NCBI RefSeq assembly: GCF_964204645.1
Contig: NC_134031.1
Span: forward strand, 19,341,307 to 19,405,306
Length of the DNA: 64,000 nucleotides
Reading direction: 5' to 3'
DNA from: Tubulanus polymorphus
Lineage: Eukaryota > Nemertea > Palaeonemertea > Tubulaniformes > Tubulanidae
Positions 39,501-49,787 of this stretch are shown piece after piece; the first letter of the stretch is position 1; the number at the start of each line of letters is the position of its first letter. The position numbers and the translations under genes were made by a program. Below the pieces are notes generated by a model. It did not search any database and had not been told where the DNA came from. It was given only the letters and a program-made list of their open reading frames with translations.

Positions 39501-39689
39501 GATTCGATGAAGTGCTCAGAATTTTTTTGAAATCGTTTTCTATTATTCAGGTATAAGTACTTCTTAGAAGATGACACGTACGTGGTCGAATGGGTTGATA
39601 ACACCGAGTACACGTTAGACGCAAAACGAAGACAATTAGCTGTCGACCTCGATCGTTTGAAAACTGAACTTCAACTTGTGAAGTGTTGA
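15533..39689 (+). CDS. C3: Complement component C3-like protein (complete, 36 coding exons, ~1820 aa)
   Basis: Secreted thioester protein of the complement system, processed to beta and alpha chains. Exons: 15533-15630, 22644-22816, 25740-25940, 26026-26096, 26356-26493, 26589-26628, 26748-26832, 26915-27050, 27310-27537, 27602-27979, 28059-28262, 28480-28629, 28818-28892, 29061-29265, 29659-29847, 32259-32430, 32814-33042, 33354-33563, 33916-34069, 34474-34578, 34699-34887, 35142-35374, 35527-35601, 35704-35872, 36248-36471, 36757-36921, 37017-37198, 37281-37430, 37504-37591, 37707-37784, 37938-38046, 38369-38458, 38752-38847, 38927-39010, 39305-39455, 39551-39689. Every junction keeps phase and the sum is 1821 codons including the stop. 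Domains: signal peptide (1-32), MG1 (ITAPSVMRY), MG2 start (QSDKPIYTPGQ), further MG domains, RTKR chain-cleavage site (~687-690), anaphylatoxin (~728-780), CUB and thioester domain with GCGEQ (Cys ~1105) and catalytic His in VLH (~1217), MG8, and C345C/NTR (~1640-1820). The order anaphylatoxin, GCGEQ, C345C separates it from insect TEPs and A2M. Least certain edges are exon 8's 3' end and exon 1. Confidence 0.93.
15631..22643. other. C3 intron 1 (7 kb)
   Basis: Intron between the signal-peptide exon and the MG1 exon. It contains the second copy of the 6.5-kb repeat family (18690-18990) and an (AT)n run near 20882-20896. The open frames inside do not resemble any family and do not join to C3 in phase. 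Confidence 0.7.
18690..18990 (+). mobile_element. Dispersed repeat family, copy B
   Basis: Counterpart of the 6440-6760 repeat in the opposite orientation, inside C3 intron 1. It carries the ACGTCATCAATATTGG box twice (about 18791 and 18942) and ends with AGACTGGTTGCCGGT. Similarity to copy A extends over the whole length but with many substitutions, so the two insertions are old. Confidence 0.6.
22817..25739. other. C3 intron 2
   Basis: No additional exon is needed: MG1 runs directly from exon 2 to exon 3. The intron carries fragments of the foldback family (CCTGAAGATGA and GTTGAAACGTTG at about 23009-23045) and a GGGATTTGATATC piece near 23101. Confidence 0.7.
26100..26200. repeat. SINE-tail-like fragment in C3 intron 4
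   Basis: An ATC/ATT simple repeat is followed by CATAGCGCCTTATTACAATA and a partly complementary AAGGCTCTAAAGCGCT, giving a small hairpin. The repeat plus AAAGCGCT combination resembles the tail end of the SINE at 13.4 kb. Confidence 0.4.
29061..29265 (+). other. C3 exon 14: beta/alpha junction with RTKR site and Arg-Ser linker
   Basis: The exon ends the beta chain, carries R-T-K-R (about residues 687-690; a furin-type RXKR site), and opens the alpha chain with a Ser/Arg-rich linker that includes an RSRSRSRS run. That run is encoded by tandem AGGTCA-type hexamers (29206-29228). The exon ends in phase 1 at CTCG|gtagg and joins exon 15 in phase. Reading through the donor gives a stop at about 29279-29281. 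Confidence 0.85.
29326..29570. mobile_element. Possible hAT-like non-autonomous element in C3 intron 14
   Basis: The ends CAGGGTGGCCACT and, on the other strand, CAGCTGGTCACTC are imperfect inverted repeats of the hAT-like CAGGG type. Between them are GGAAAACTCAGGGAATTT and a partner AAACTCCGGGAATTT. No convincing 8-bp target duplication was found, so the assignment is tentative. Confidence 0.35.
29659..29847 (+). other. C3 exon 15: anaphylatoxin (C3a) domain
   Basis: Read in the frame set by exon 14, this exon encodes the six-cysteine anaphylatoxin signature: CC, 13 residues, C, 13 residues, C, then LQAFLT and CC (about residues 738-775). Vertebrate C3a has the same order with 12-residue spacings. 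The other frames are open further and can hide it. The segment after the last CC (EGERVRLGK) does not end in the vertebrate-type LGLAR sequence, so the convertase cleavage point is not obvious. Confidence 0.88.
29848..32258. other. C3 intron 15
   Basis: Noncoding. It contains foldback-family fragments near 30125-30240 (GACTATATCCTAATCC, then TTGTGGGATTTGATATC), an A/C-rich AACAAC simple repeat at 30465-30498, and a short repeat around AAACAAACTATGACGTCACG (31625-31650) that recurs imperfectly at 36645-36665. Confidence 0.6.
34158..34392. mobile_element. Long foldback element in C3 intron 19
   Basis: A nearly complete inverted repeat of about 235 bp. The left arm starts GAGAGAATCCCACAATGATA and the right arm ends TTATTGTGGGATTCTCTC. 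The inner arms contain CCTGAAGATGACTATTAGGA with the partner GTCGAAACGTTGAATAAAC, around a loop of about 18 bases (34265-34282). Pieces of the same family occur near 8.6, 23.0, 30.2, 36.0, 46.1 and 57.95 kb. It has no coding capacity. Confidence 0.7.
34699..34887 (+). other. C3 exon 21: thioester site
   Basis: The exon encodes LPTGCGEQ followed by TMIALAPTVYATKYL, the canonical internal thioester segment of C3/A2M-family proteins. Cys (~1105) and Gln (~1108) are both present, so the thioester should form. The partner His that biases acylation toward hydroxyl targets is seen in exon 22 (VLHRHML, His ~1217). Confidence 0.95.
35935..36015. repeat. Foldback-family fragment in C3 intron 24
   Basis: TATTTCATTTTACGTGTCGA, then TATATCCTTATCACTTATCA and TCAGGATTTACTG. 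This is a diverged half of the element at 34158-34392. Confidence 0.4.
38165..38312 (-). mobile_element. tRNA-like SINE fragment in C3 intron 31
   Basis: On the minus strand, AGAGCGTTCGACTCTGGG is followed by GTGGGTTCGAACCGCC, a perfect B box (GGTTCGAACC) in tRNA-like spacing, starting near 38312. Downstream body sequence continues to about 38165. The A-box side is weak and there is no cloverleaf, so this is a SINE head rather than a tRNA gene. Confidence 0.55.
38369..39689 (+). other. C3 exons 32-36: C345C/NTR domain
   Basis: Five exons encode the Cys-rich C-terminal domain, beginning with a CQGDLCQCAEG segment that matches the vertebrate C3 CRDELCRCAEE-type region. Exon 32 ends with a GC donor (GAAG|gcaagt, 38458/38459), so intron 32 is GC-AG. 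The final exon ends with a TGA at 39687-39689, with KC as the last residues. Confidence 0.88.
38480..38660. mobile_element. Foldback element in C3 intron 32
   Basis: Inverted repeat. The left arm includes ACGAGACGAATAGTAC, TAGTTTATTTGACG and CGAGCTTTCGCTACTA; the right arm carries their reverse complements (AGTAGCGCAAGCTCG, CGTCCAATAAACTA, GTACCATTCCTCGTCTCG). The centre is near 38567. The element begins about 22 bases after the GC donor of exon 32. The TTTAT/GTTGAATAAAC-like parts recall the other foldback family, but the stems differ. Confidence 0.6.
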
Positions 39690-39998
39690 TTTTCAAGTTC
39701 TGAATTTCCAACATGATTTAAAACCGTAAAATCATATTGTAAATACTGGCATTATTACTTCGATGTCACCAAACATAGCTTTCTCATGGAAAATAGTACT
39801 TTTTTAATAAGATGATTTTTTTGTTTGCTTTTTTGAATCAAAGTGGCGAAAATATCTTCTGATGGAGACATGGTAGAATTACATGTAAAAAACAGTCTTC
39901 AGAAACATTGTTAGAATACAAAGGTTTAACATATATATTTTGTAACTGCATAGTCCCTGGTGTCAATAATGTGGGTGTAATGTTTTATTACCATGGAG

Positions 39999-40009
39999 AA
40001 TAAAATAAA
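39999..40009 (+). terminator. Polyadenylation signals of C3
   Basis: Two overlapping AATAAA hexamers 310-320 bases after the C3 stop codon, the first good poly(A) signal downstream. Confidence 0.6.
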
Positions 40010-42540
40010 CAAAGCACTTTGGAACTGGGTCCGGAAAAAGAAATTAGCAACCGGTTTTCTATTGGCCGTTATAGCACAAATCTTAGATTAGAAACCATCA
40101 GATTAATCTTTCATTGTGTAAATAGTATCTATCTAAAGTATGAATCTCAATGGGTTATGAGCTAGAGAAAGTTGCCCAAGTTGTCGCTAATGACGTTTAA
40201 TTGAAAATAAACTAATTCAATCCAAGACTCGCAATGGAACTGTGGGCATGCATCCTGATTAGGGCGAGTAACAAATTTACGAAGCTGGGATTCTTGTCGC
40301 CATTATAAATTTTAAGGATAGTAGAAACACTATGGACCCAGTTCCACAGTTGGCAGTTAGAATCGAGATTGATTCATTTCTACCATCATATCTTTACCGA
40401 AAATTGTGAGAACTCGAAGACCTCAGTTCTCAGATAATGTATATATCAATGTAGCTGCGTTACAGAAATCAAGATTGGATTTTTTTAAAGATAGTTTTAA
40501 ATGCTTTTATAATTGATATGAGTACTTATGATTTCTCTGAGTTGGCTTTACTAATGCATTCCTCCCAAATACCGAGTACGGCCATGGACTACGAAGAGTT
40601 TTAGAGTCCATATGGTAGGACATAATAGGACGTGTATATATGAACTTAGAATGAATATATGGCCAGTAATATATAGTTGAGAGAATGGCCACTGTCTTTG
40701 ATATACTAGATAATCGATCCTTAGAACTATAGTAGGCGTTGCTTATCCTATGCGGAGATGAACAGAGTTTTGAATTTGTGTTGTTGATATGTTGTGTATG
40801 GGTGCTAGGGTTCATGGTTTCCCAGTGTATGGTCATTATGTATATATCTATATTTACCGTATTCTAAGGAAGATTAGTAAAATATTTGAACATTGTTGGC
40901 ACCAAACGCAATTGATGGTGAATACTAATTAGATCGATGTAATAAAAATCAAATATTTATTATTGAGAGTCCGTTTTTTATATTTTCTTTGTTTCTCGAA
41001 TCGAAGGATCTTGTGATGCAACAATATTATTGTTGTACTCGAAATACGGTTCAGATTTTACTTACAGTCGCGCGGTGAGATAGAACATAGAGTTTAGGTG
41101 GATTGCTCGGTACGTCTTTGACTTATTTCTCAAAACAACGCCGAACCAGAAAGGGTGAATTCTGGAAAGATCAAAATAAGAGTAGGACAGCCTGTTTTTT
41201 GCCTATTCGAAACGTGCACGGCTCCTACAGCTCTGTCTTTAAAACACTAAGTGGTACTAAACACTACGAACTGGATTTTTTACGCCTCCCGGAATATACA
41301 CAATATTTGTATAAATTTCATTTCGGGCGCGAGCGGGTAACAAGTTTAAACTTAGACGGGTTACCGGTCTAGTTTAAACTGAATAAAGTTTGAATTTGAA
41401 TTTAACCGCCGGAACCTTCCGTGGCATGCGAGTAATCATAGGTCGTCAAGGGGCAGCACTTGACGGTTCAATTTCAATTATCAATCTCAATTTATTTTAT
41501 TGTGATATGGTGTCAAAATATATCCACAAATTAAATATAGATAGAAATATGGATTAAACACAGAACAGCGCAGGAAACCGAGCCTGGGTTGTAAGTACAT
41601 TGAGTTGGCCTGCTCTTCTTATCAATAAATATATACACGCTAATAGAATTGATATATCAACAAATGTTCTTCGAAGTCTAGTCTAGTACCTAGCTGTTGT
41701 TCCTGAAACAACGGAACCGTAACAACGACTCGTATTCAGACTATTCGAAGTCAAGTTATTGGTTTATGATCGAGGTGTTCCATCACTCGGTTCAGTAACG
41801 TTTAGGCCTTTCTTTTAGAACACATGAATCGGTCACTGACTTGCTTGAAATCTAATCTAAAAGTTTGATTTAATTCATAATGCCCAAATTACTATAAGAC
41901 AAGTTATCAAGATAAGATTATTAGGGTCTAGTTAATATCACATGATTCTATATAGCCTAGTAATAATAATGACGTAAAATGTAGATTAGATTTGACAGTA
42001 AAGGTTGACGGTCAGATCAATACGCGTAGTCGGAGTAAGAGTAGGATCAGTGAAAAGGTGAAAAGAATATCAATGTACAAATCAATGTATTATTAGTTTA
42101 TTTACTTTAGTGTCAAGCTTTTGTTATTAAGGTAAAATGAATTGTTGAGCTGTTGATTGGAAATTGATTTCTTCCCGTTTAAAATTCATTTGTTAATGCT
42201 GGAATCTGACAGAAAGGATGCAAGAATTCTGAACATATAAGCGTTTAGATTTTACAGCCAATTTAAGTGAAAGTATTTAGTATATAAAATAGCAGAACCC
42301 GGGATTATACCAAGGGGATGAGAGGTGCTCGCTCACGACCTACGCGCACATGCGCCAAATGAGAAAGCCATAGGAAGTATAGCCTATTAGGAAGGCCTGT
42401 AGCCGAAAAGCTATTTGCTATTGAAGACACTTCAGCCATGATGTCTATATATTTCATGGAAAATGATTGATATTTTCCTCTATTCAACATCCATGAGTAT
42501 AAGAGGATTTTTTGCAATCCTTCAATTCAGTGTGTTTAAG
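40010..42540. other. C3-decarboxylase intergenic region
   Basis: No gene is recognised. An open frame at 41103-41372 is followed by AATAAAGTTTGAATTTGAAT (41382-41401), a tail like those of some non-LTR elements, but the encoded peptide shows no reverse transcriptase motif. The rest is AT-rich unique sequence. Confidence 0.5.
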
Positions 42541-42561
42541 ATGGATTAAAATCTATTGGTT

Positions 42562-42861
42562 TAGTTCAGCTGCCCATCAGTGCTGGTCTAAAACCTAGTT
42601 CAGCTGCCCATCAGTGCTGGTCTAAAACCTAGTTCAGCTGCCCATCAGTGCTGGTCTAAAGCCTAGTTCAGCTGCCCATCAGTGCTGGTCTAAAACCTAG
42701 TTCAGCTGCCCATCAGTGCTGGTCTAAAACCTAGTTCAGCTGCCCAGTGCTGGTCTAAAACCTAGTTCAGCTGCCCATCTGTGCTGGTCTAAAGCCTAGT
42801 TCAGCTGCCCAGTGCTGGTCTTAAACCTAGTTCAGCTGCCCATCTGTGCTGGTCTAAAGCC
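42562..42861. repeat. 34-bp minisatellite with an E-box in every unit (9 copies)
   Basis: Nine head-to-tail units begin at 42562, 42596, 42630, 42664, 42698, 42732, 42763, 42797 and 42828. Each starts TAGTTCAGCTGCCC and contains GTGCTGGTCTAAA. Two units lack three bases (31 bp). Every unit includes CAGCTG. The array ends about 670 bases upstream of the candidate TATA box of the decarboxylase gene. Units are almost identical, implying recent amplification. Confidence 0.92.
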
Positions 42862-43532
42862 TAGGTGGTATGTAACCATCAAAGTTATTGCACCCAAGCG
42901 TTGCATGGGAACATTCGAATTTTGAAGGGGTTGACTAGTCCACCCCCTAAATCCGTCCTCGCAACCTCTAGTAGACCAATCAAAACCGTGGGGATTATTC
43001 AACAACATTTACCATAAGATTAGGGCATGTTTTTTTATCAGGTGACTGCTCTAAGCCAATCAAAATCCTAAGATTAATCATACACATGCTTTAGCCTTGG
43101 TGACCCGCGCCTAGGACCATTCATAAATTTCCAAATTTTGATGCCTTGCATTCTGTTTGTTTATGATATATGAATATTTAACCGTGAAAAACATTCAAAC
43201 CGATTTAAGAATACAAATAGTCTTATAGAATGCACCGAGTTGAGTAAACTGATATGAATATGATAAGCAGGTGGCATTTCTAAAACTCCTGACAGGTTAT
43301 GTGATGATAACTAGGGGGAATTTTCTCTGCGTGGGGATTCCCGCTTGGCTGTGTATGAGTCAGTATTGTCCGATAGTAAACAGGCTCAGCGATTCAATAT
43401 AATTAGGGCCTAAGAGCGGTTCAATAAATCTTTTATGACCAATCAATATATTGATCGTGGAGGTACAGAGGTATCCAGGAAGCAACGTGTGCGGAGCCCG
43501 TTGACAGTTAACATCGCCCACCTCGCATTTCA

Positions 43533-43563
43533 TATAAAGTCATTCAGCAGCAGCAGCAGCAGC
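43533..43563 (+). promoter_or_regulatory. Candidate core promoter of the decarboxylase
   Basis: A TATAAAG box (43533-43539) lies 189 bases upstream of the start codon. A (CAG)n run follows at 43545-43562. A start site near 43565-43570 would give a 5' UTR of about 160 nt. Confidence 0.45.
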
Positions 43564-43727
43564 GCGAGATCATTAAACATCACAACTACATTACACCCAG
43601 CGAGCACTCAGTTATAATTGTCAGCGCTTGTATCATTATTAGGTAGAGTTGAGTAAAACTGACGCCGACAAACTGAATAACATTGAGAAAGTATAGAAAT
43701 CATCGTCCTCATCATTAAACCGAAACT

Positions 43728-46700
43728 ATGGAAAATGGTAAGTTTCATTTAGTATTCTACTTATATTTCCTAGATCTTGACTCGATGTCACTTTTAATTC
43801 GATCCATAAAAGGCAATTATTTTCATGAATGAATGACTTTTTGATTTAGTTTGATAATTTCTTTTTGAACCTTTGCAAAAGTTATGTATTCGTTTAATGG
43901 TTTTTTTGTCATGTTTGCGTGCCGTACAACTACATGGAAAACTCATAGGATTTGCGTATGAGCCGAAAGTGACCAACATGTCGTAATGAACATTGAATTA
44001 AAGCTTTTTGCATAACAGCAATAAAATCTACACATGAAAAGATCTTGAGAAAGAGTATTAGAATGTAGTTGAAACATTGATAAGATATCGACTCAACGAG
44101 AGAAAATTCGGACCCTTTATTTTACATCAATTGTTGATTGGAATTTATTTGAAAACTGAGGCTGAATACATTGAGTAAACTCGAACAACTGCTGGAATTG
44201 TGCGGTGAGTTTAGGCACAAGCAGCAGTTTCAGCCTACTGATGTATCAATGGTAGCCTACTCGAGTCAAATATTGGCTAACATCTCTTTATTATGAAAAT
44301 GTTTGTTTGAAAACTGAGCCTGCAACTGCAAGCAACTGCTGGTGCGCTGCGTTTAGGCATTATATTAAGCATTGGTTTCAGTGTAGCGGTACTAAGTATC
44401 AGATATGCCGATGACTGTTGCTATATTGCACACGTCAAACGCGATGAAAATCTCATCAATTCTGGAGAACTATCGCAGCTTAACTATTCAATGCATTTAG
44501 ATGAATTGCCATATATCAGTATAACACTAGTCATCCCAGAATACCAGAACATGACATTGATTTGTGTTTTACGCGACCATTTTTCTGGCGTAGATGATTA
44601 TTGTATGGATAAAATTGTCTGAAATTGTTTTAATTTTCGTGCTCGTAATAAATCTTCATCGAAAGTCCAACCGACACCGGTGCATAGGCCTATATACAGC
44701 AATGTAATTTCTGGTATCCAAAAAAATTCCGATGACAACGACCTGAAATATTCATGATTCATCCTCCCACTGAAATAGATATTTTAGATGAGATCTTTTT
44801 AAAAAATGAAAATTTGTGTGTTCTTTTTTATGTGAGGGATATGAATATTCTTGGCTAACCATTGATGAAAAACCCTGTCCTTATTGAAAGATGCAATGCA
44901 CATGGTAATAAAGTGCAGTAAACCTCACCTAAATCAAAAAACAAAACAGGACAAAAACTAAATGATGTTTTCATTTCCTATTTTATCTTCCGATCCTGAA
45001 CTCAGAGTGTCACGTACTTACCTGTCCAAGTAAGCTGAGGTTCACTGTACTGAATTAGACACGGTCTTTAATGGCTTTACAAATCGGAAAACCATTAACA
45101 AAAGGGTCTAGAGGCTTGATTCTTAGTTAATTTGGACAATAGAATACTATATGCCATATTCCTGAAATGACCCTACACGTTTGGACACCGCCTAAAGGTG
45201 CACAAGTCTAGACCTGGAATAACTGAACTATATGTATGTCTTATGTATTGTATAAACCAGTATTTCTGCTGGATTTGTCGAGCGTGTTAGTCGTAAGTAA
45301 AACCTGAAATTTACTTACATAAAACAAGTAATTTTTGCGTACCTATGAACCTGCTGATAGTGTTATGTATTCCCTACGTAAATTAGTATAAAGAATTAGT
45401 CAAATGCACTACTTTTTGAAGGAAAAACCCACAATTATGAAATTCTATGAGGCATTTTCAAAAAAGTTTTGAAAATGCTTTAATTTTACACGACACATTG
45501 TTACCTTACTGTATACAAGTCGTAAGCAAATCCTGTAATTTCAGTGTTTAAATTTTACCTATAAATGCTGATCTATTTGACCATTTTTGCATCGATATCT
45601 TCAGGGGTTGATCCAGGAGTTGAATGAATGTGGGCAACAAATCTGAGGCCTAGTTGTACACACAGGTTACATGAACGTGAGCGCCGTAGATGCAAAATCC
45701 TTTAGTTGGTTCCAAGAGAAAATTTTGAAAAATGGATCACTTTCTGAGAATCTTTGGGGGTCAGATCCGCCCTGATCTTATTTCATCGACGAAATTTCTG
45801 TTTTCTATTTTTCGTAGCAAATTCGCCGCCGGCTAAAAAACTCGGGATGAACGCGGAAGAGTTTCGTCGACGCGGTAAAGAGATGGTCGACTACATCGCT
45901 GATTACATCGAAACGATCGAGGAAAGAAACGTTTTTCCGAAGATTCAACCGGGATATCTACACAAACTAATCCCGACTGAAGCGCCGCAAACTCCTGATA
46001 AATGGGATGATGTTATGAACGATATTGAAAGAGTTATAATGCCTGGGGTATGTAAAACTAGCGCAGCTAGTCGAGGTGGTCTTTCCCTTACCCTATACAT
46101 AGTCATGATATAAAATCTGAAAATGTTTAGTATAGTTGAAACGTTGAATGAACAATGAAACATTTTCTGGCTTCATTTTTATTTTTTTGTTATTATTTCG
46201 TTATCATTCTCTCTGAAGAACTATCTGTTACAATAAACAGATTTTTGTTGTAACAAGTTTCCACTATTTTAAGGTATAAAGTATTCTGGAATTCAAATAA
46301 TAGTAACTTGCTTTATGTCGCTGCGAAGGGTCGTCCTTTATAATCATGTTCTGTTAGCTTTCGACTATAGTTGAATTGAATAAAGAAAAGCGATTTATCA
46401 AAGAAAGAATAAGAAACAAATCTACAAATGTTTCGATAGTGTTTAAGGATCATGCATTGAATTTGACATTCAGTTAATTGTTGATTAATGATTTATTTGA
46501 ACACTTTCTTTCATATTTCGAAGAAATATTTCTGAAAAGTACTTTTCAGAGGTTGGCAGCGCTGAGAATTTGTCTATTTTCTCAATTCAACGTGTTTTCT
46601 TGCCATTGCCTGATTGGGTTTTTATATGTTTTTATTCCTATTATTTCTTTTAGGTGACACACTGGCACAGTCCGAAGTTCTTAGCTTATTTCCCGACAGC

Positions 46701-49700
46701 AAACTCCTACCCGGCGATTTGTGCCGACATGCTTTCAGACGCTATCGGCTGTATCGGGTTCTCATGGGTGAGTAGAACATTCATCTATCATGAAATATCT
46801 AAAAAAAAACATTTATGAAATCGACGATTTGATGATAAAAGCATTCCGACGTTAAGAAGTTAGTCATCAACTCAGCACCTGATTCTTTGTTAAAAGCTTT
46901 TATAATTTGATGGACTTTAACAGAGCAGCCTCCAACCATTATATACCATTTGAACAGTACTCATGCGGATCAATGAAACTCAAATTTGACGTTCCCACAG
47001 TTGTTCAGATTGCCGAAACCCCCATACCCCATCTATGGTGCTGTAATACTGGTCCTGACCAGTACGCAGGAACTGACGCGGGATTCGTCCCGATGATGAA
47101 GGCTGTTGTTAGGAAACGTCAAAACATTGATTGTGGTGTCAATTAACATGTTAATTTTTAGTCTTATATTGCTCGATTTCGCTATCGTTATATTTTTCAC
47201 GGATTTGCACGTATCGACAACTCGTAACTGAATTCTCTTTCCATCTTCAGATATCTAGTCCAGCCTGTACGGAGTTAGAAGTAGTAATGATGGACTGGCT
47301 CGGTAAAATGTTAAAGCTACCCGAACAGTTTATATCCGGCGGTAAGGGAGGAGGTGTAATTCAGGGAACGGCTAGCGAAGCAACCCTCGTCGGTTTGTTA
47401 GGAGCACGAGCGAAGACGATCGCGGAACTGAAGGAATCTCGACCTGAACTAACTGACGCAGAGATCACATCGAAACTAGTGGCTTATTGTTCCGATCAGG
47501 TAATTTTAGCGATCGATACAAACCCTGTTGATTTCAAAATTCAGGGGTCCCTACGACTCCTTGACCACTGTACCACGCCTCGTAATAATATCACATGTTT
47601 TGGTCGTATTTACGTATGTTCACGGTCGGATTTCGAGCATTAATAGTCGACATCGTTTCCTGTTTTAAGGCGCATTCATCCGTAGTGCGAGCAGCTATGT
47701 TAGGCAACGTTAAAATGGTCAGTTTACCGTCGGACGAGGAAAACAATTTAAGAGGCAAAGAATTAGCTGAAGCCGTGAAAAAAGACATCGCGGATGGCTT
47801 AATTCCATTTTACGTGAGTTGAAATATGGTTATAGCTTGAATTTTTCATGAAAAAGTTTCCAGATTCATCTAAAACCGATTTTCAGAGAAATGGTAATAA
47901 ATAGGCAGTCATTATTTTGACGATGGGGTTTCATTAAATCTCAAAACTTTGAGACGAATAAACTTTTCAAATATCGTTATCGTGGGGGGATTATTCATTA
48001 TCCGTTTATAGCCTTCTATAATGTAGCTGTTTTACGAAATGTAGGTCGAATTACGAAATATTTCCGATTTTCATTATTTCAGTTGGTAGCTACACTAGGC
48101 ACGACAGCTTGCTGCGCATTTGATAAACTACTAGAACTGGGTCCAGTGTGTGAGTAGATGAACTTATTTGAATAGAAATTGTCTTCGTATCAATACTCTT
48201 GATTATACAGATATGTTCATTCATTTGCAGGTGAAGAATACAATATTTGGATGCACGTAGATGCAGCTTATGCTGGAAGTTCGTTTGTTTGTGATGAGTA
48301 TCGACCATATTTGGATGGTGTTGAAGTATGTATACACACATATTGTGAGGTTTTCGTTAAAACGACATGTACCTGAATTTTAATTTTATTTGTTTCTTTT
48401 TTCTCGCAGTTCGCTCAGTCATTCAACTTCAACCCTCACAAGTGGATGTTAGTAAATTTTGACTGCTCCGCTATGTGGTAAGTATTGCTTATAGGATACC
48501 GGCACTCACTAGATGGCGCAACAAAACACAGGATCTTTTGAAGTGAAAATCCATAAATTTTCAATGAAATTTGAACTTGATTTTTAGGCTGCCGAACCCA
48601 AAACTTATCAAACACTTCATTTATCAAACGTTCATCAGTGTTTAAAGCTTTTACTGTTCTGCTATTACAGGTTGAAGGATGCGTCGCATGTCGTCGACGC
48701 TTTCAACGTTGACCCCTTATACCTCAAACACGATCACCAAAGTGTCGCTCCTGACTACAGAGTAAGTATCTCTACTAAACGCACCATGTCTGCTTGCAGT
48801 CAATAGTCCAACAACTTGTTTTACTTAGTTAGCTCAACGTCCTATAGAACTAACGTAAATCATTTTTCAGCATTGGCAGATACCCCTGGGACGTCGTTTT
48901 AGATCTCTGAAATTGTGGTTTGTGATGAGACTTTACGGTGTACAAGGAATTCAAGATCATATACGAGAGGTACGACTGCTGCTATACGCTGCTGACTTAT
49001 ACAGCTGTTTAGAAATGACGTATGATATTTTCATTATTCTATGTGTTGTTATCCTTGCAGCAAATCAGATTAGCTCACGTTTTCGAGAGAAAAGTTATAA
49101 ACGATGATCGATTTGAAATATTCGGTAAAGTGACGATGGGTTTAGTGTGCTTCAGATTAAAAGTAAGTTCGATTTCGAGATTGCAAACGAAATCTATTTA
49201 TCTAGAATTAAAATCTTAAGTCTAAAGATAGAATGTTTCAGTCCTCCTCTAGTGACTTTCTTCAGGTTTGAAGAAATACATAAAAAGTGGCATATAAATG
49301 GAGCTTGTTCGAGGGGGAATAAGTTACATTATACCACATTGTGTCTTTTTATGTTTGATTTTGATGATAGATTGTGAAAAAGTTGGTTTTAGTCTTATCA
49401 TCTATTCTCTACGTCAGAGTTTACAGGTCATTCTACTAGTAACGGGCATGCTACTGAAAAGAAAACATTTCGGAGTTCCCAAGTTTGGGGGCAAATACAA
49501 AATAGGAATTTGTTATAACGTGTTTGTTTCTGTCTATTCGATAGAATTGTTCAAATGAAATCAACGAAGCTCTGCTGAAGCGAATCAACGCGGACGGACG
49601 AATTCACATCACTCCGTCGAAAGTGAAGGAAACGTACTTTTTGCGAGTGGCCGTCTGCTCGCGACGAACTGAAGAGAAAGACATGGATTACGCGTGGGAC

Positions 49701-49787
49701 GTCATTACCGAACTCACCGACAAACTGATGATCGACTCAGAAAACGGGACCGTTTCGGTCAACGGTTCTCCGCAAAACGGCCATTAA
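43728..49787 (+). CDS. DDC: Aromatic L-amino-acid decarboxylase, group II PLP-dependent (complete, 12 exons, 503 aa)
   Basis: Cytosolic PLP enzyme that decarboxylates aromatic amino acids such as L-DOPA, 5-HTP or tyrosine to monoamines. Exons: 43728-43737, 45818-46047, 46654-46767, 47251-47499, 47670-47813, 48083-48149, 48231-48325, 48410-48477, 48671-48761, 48871-48969, 49061-49162, 49545-49787. All junctions are in phase. Landmarks: [15 protein letters not shown] near the N-terminus, [24 protein letters not shown] (His ~203), HVDAAYAG, and NPHKW with the PLP lysine (~314). The flexible-loop Tyr (~343, VDPLYLKH) argues for decarboxylase rather than aldehyde synthase chemistry. [10 protein letters not shown] has Gly (~363) where histidine decarboxylases carry Ser, so HDC is unlikely. 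DDC and tyrosine decarboxylase cannot be separated firmly; THWHSPKF and PTANSYPAI also occur in TDCs. Exon 1 encodes only Met-Glu-Asn; a second in-frame ATG (45847) matches the usual vertebrate start. Confidence 0.93.
43738..45817. other. Decarboxylase intron 1
   Basis: A 2.1-kb intron separating the three-codon first exon from the body of the gene. I see no exon, RNA gene or clear repeat in it. Confidence 0.6.
46085..46215. repeat. Foldback-family fragment in decarboxylase intron 2
   Basis: TAGTTGAAACGTTGAATGAA is followed by ATTTTCTGGCTTCATT and TTATTATTTCGTTATCATTC then TCTCT, in the same order as the right arm of the element at 34158-34392. The left arm is diverged or missing. Confidence 0.45.

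Noticed and set aside
40507..40836. 109-codon minus-strand ORF downstream of C3
   Set aside because: No family resemblance; composition matches surrounding AT-rich noncoding sequence.
41103..41372. 89-codon ORF followed by AATAAAGTTTGAATTTGAAT
   Set aside because: The tail resembles a non-LTR 3' end, but the peptide lacks any reverse transcriptase or IGDEFHY-type motif. Left as unclassified.
42562..42861. CRISPR-like array
   Set aside because: Units are contiguous with no unique spacers, and the locus is in a eukaryotic genome. It is a minisatellite.
46907..47146. 79-codon ORF in decarboxylase intron 3 as an alternative exon
   Set aside because: Exons 3 and 4 join directly across the invariant [16 protein letters not shown] junction, so an inserted exon would break a conserved block. 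The peptide is unrecognised.
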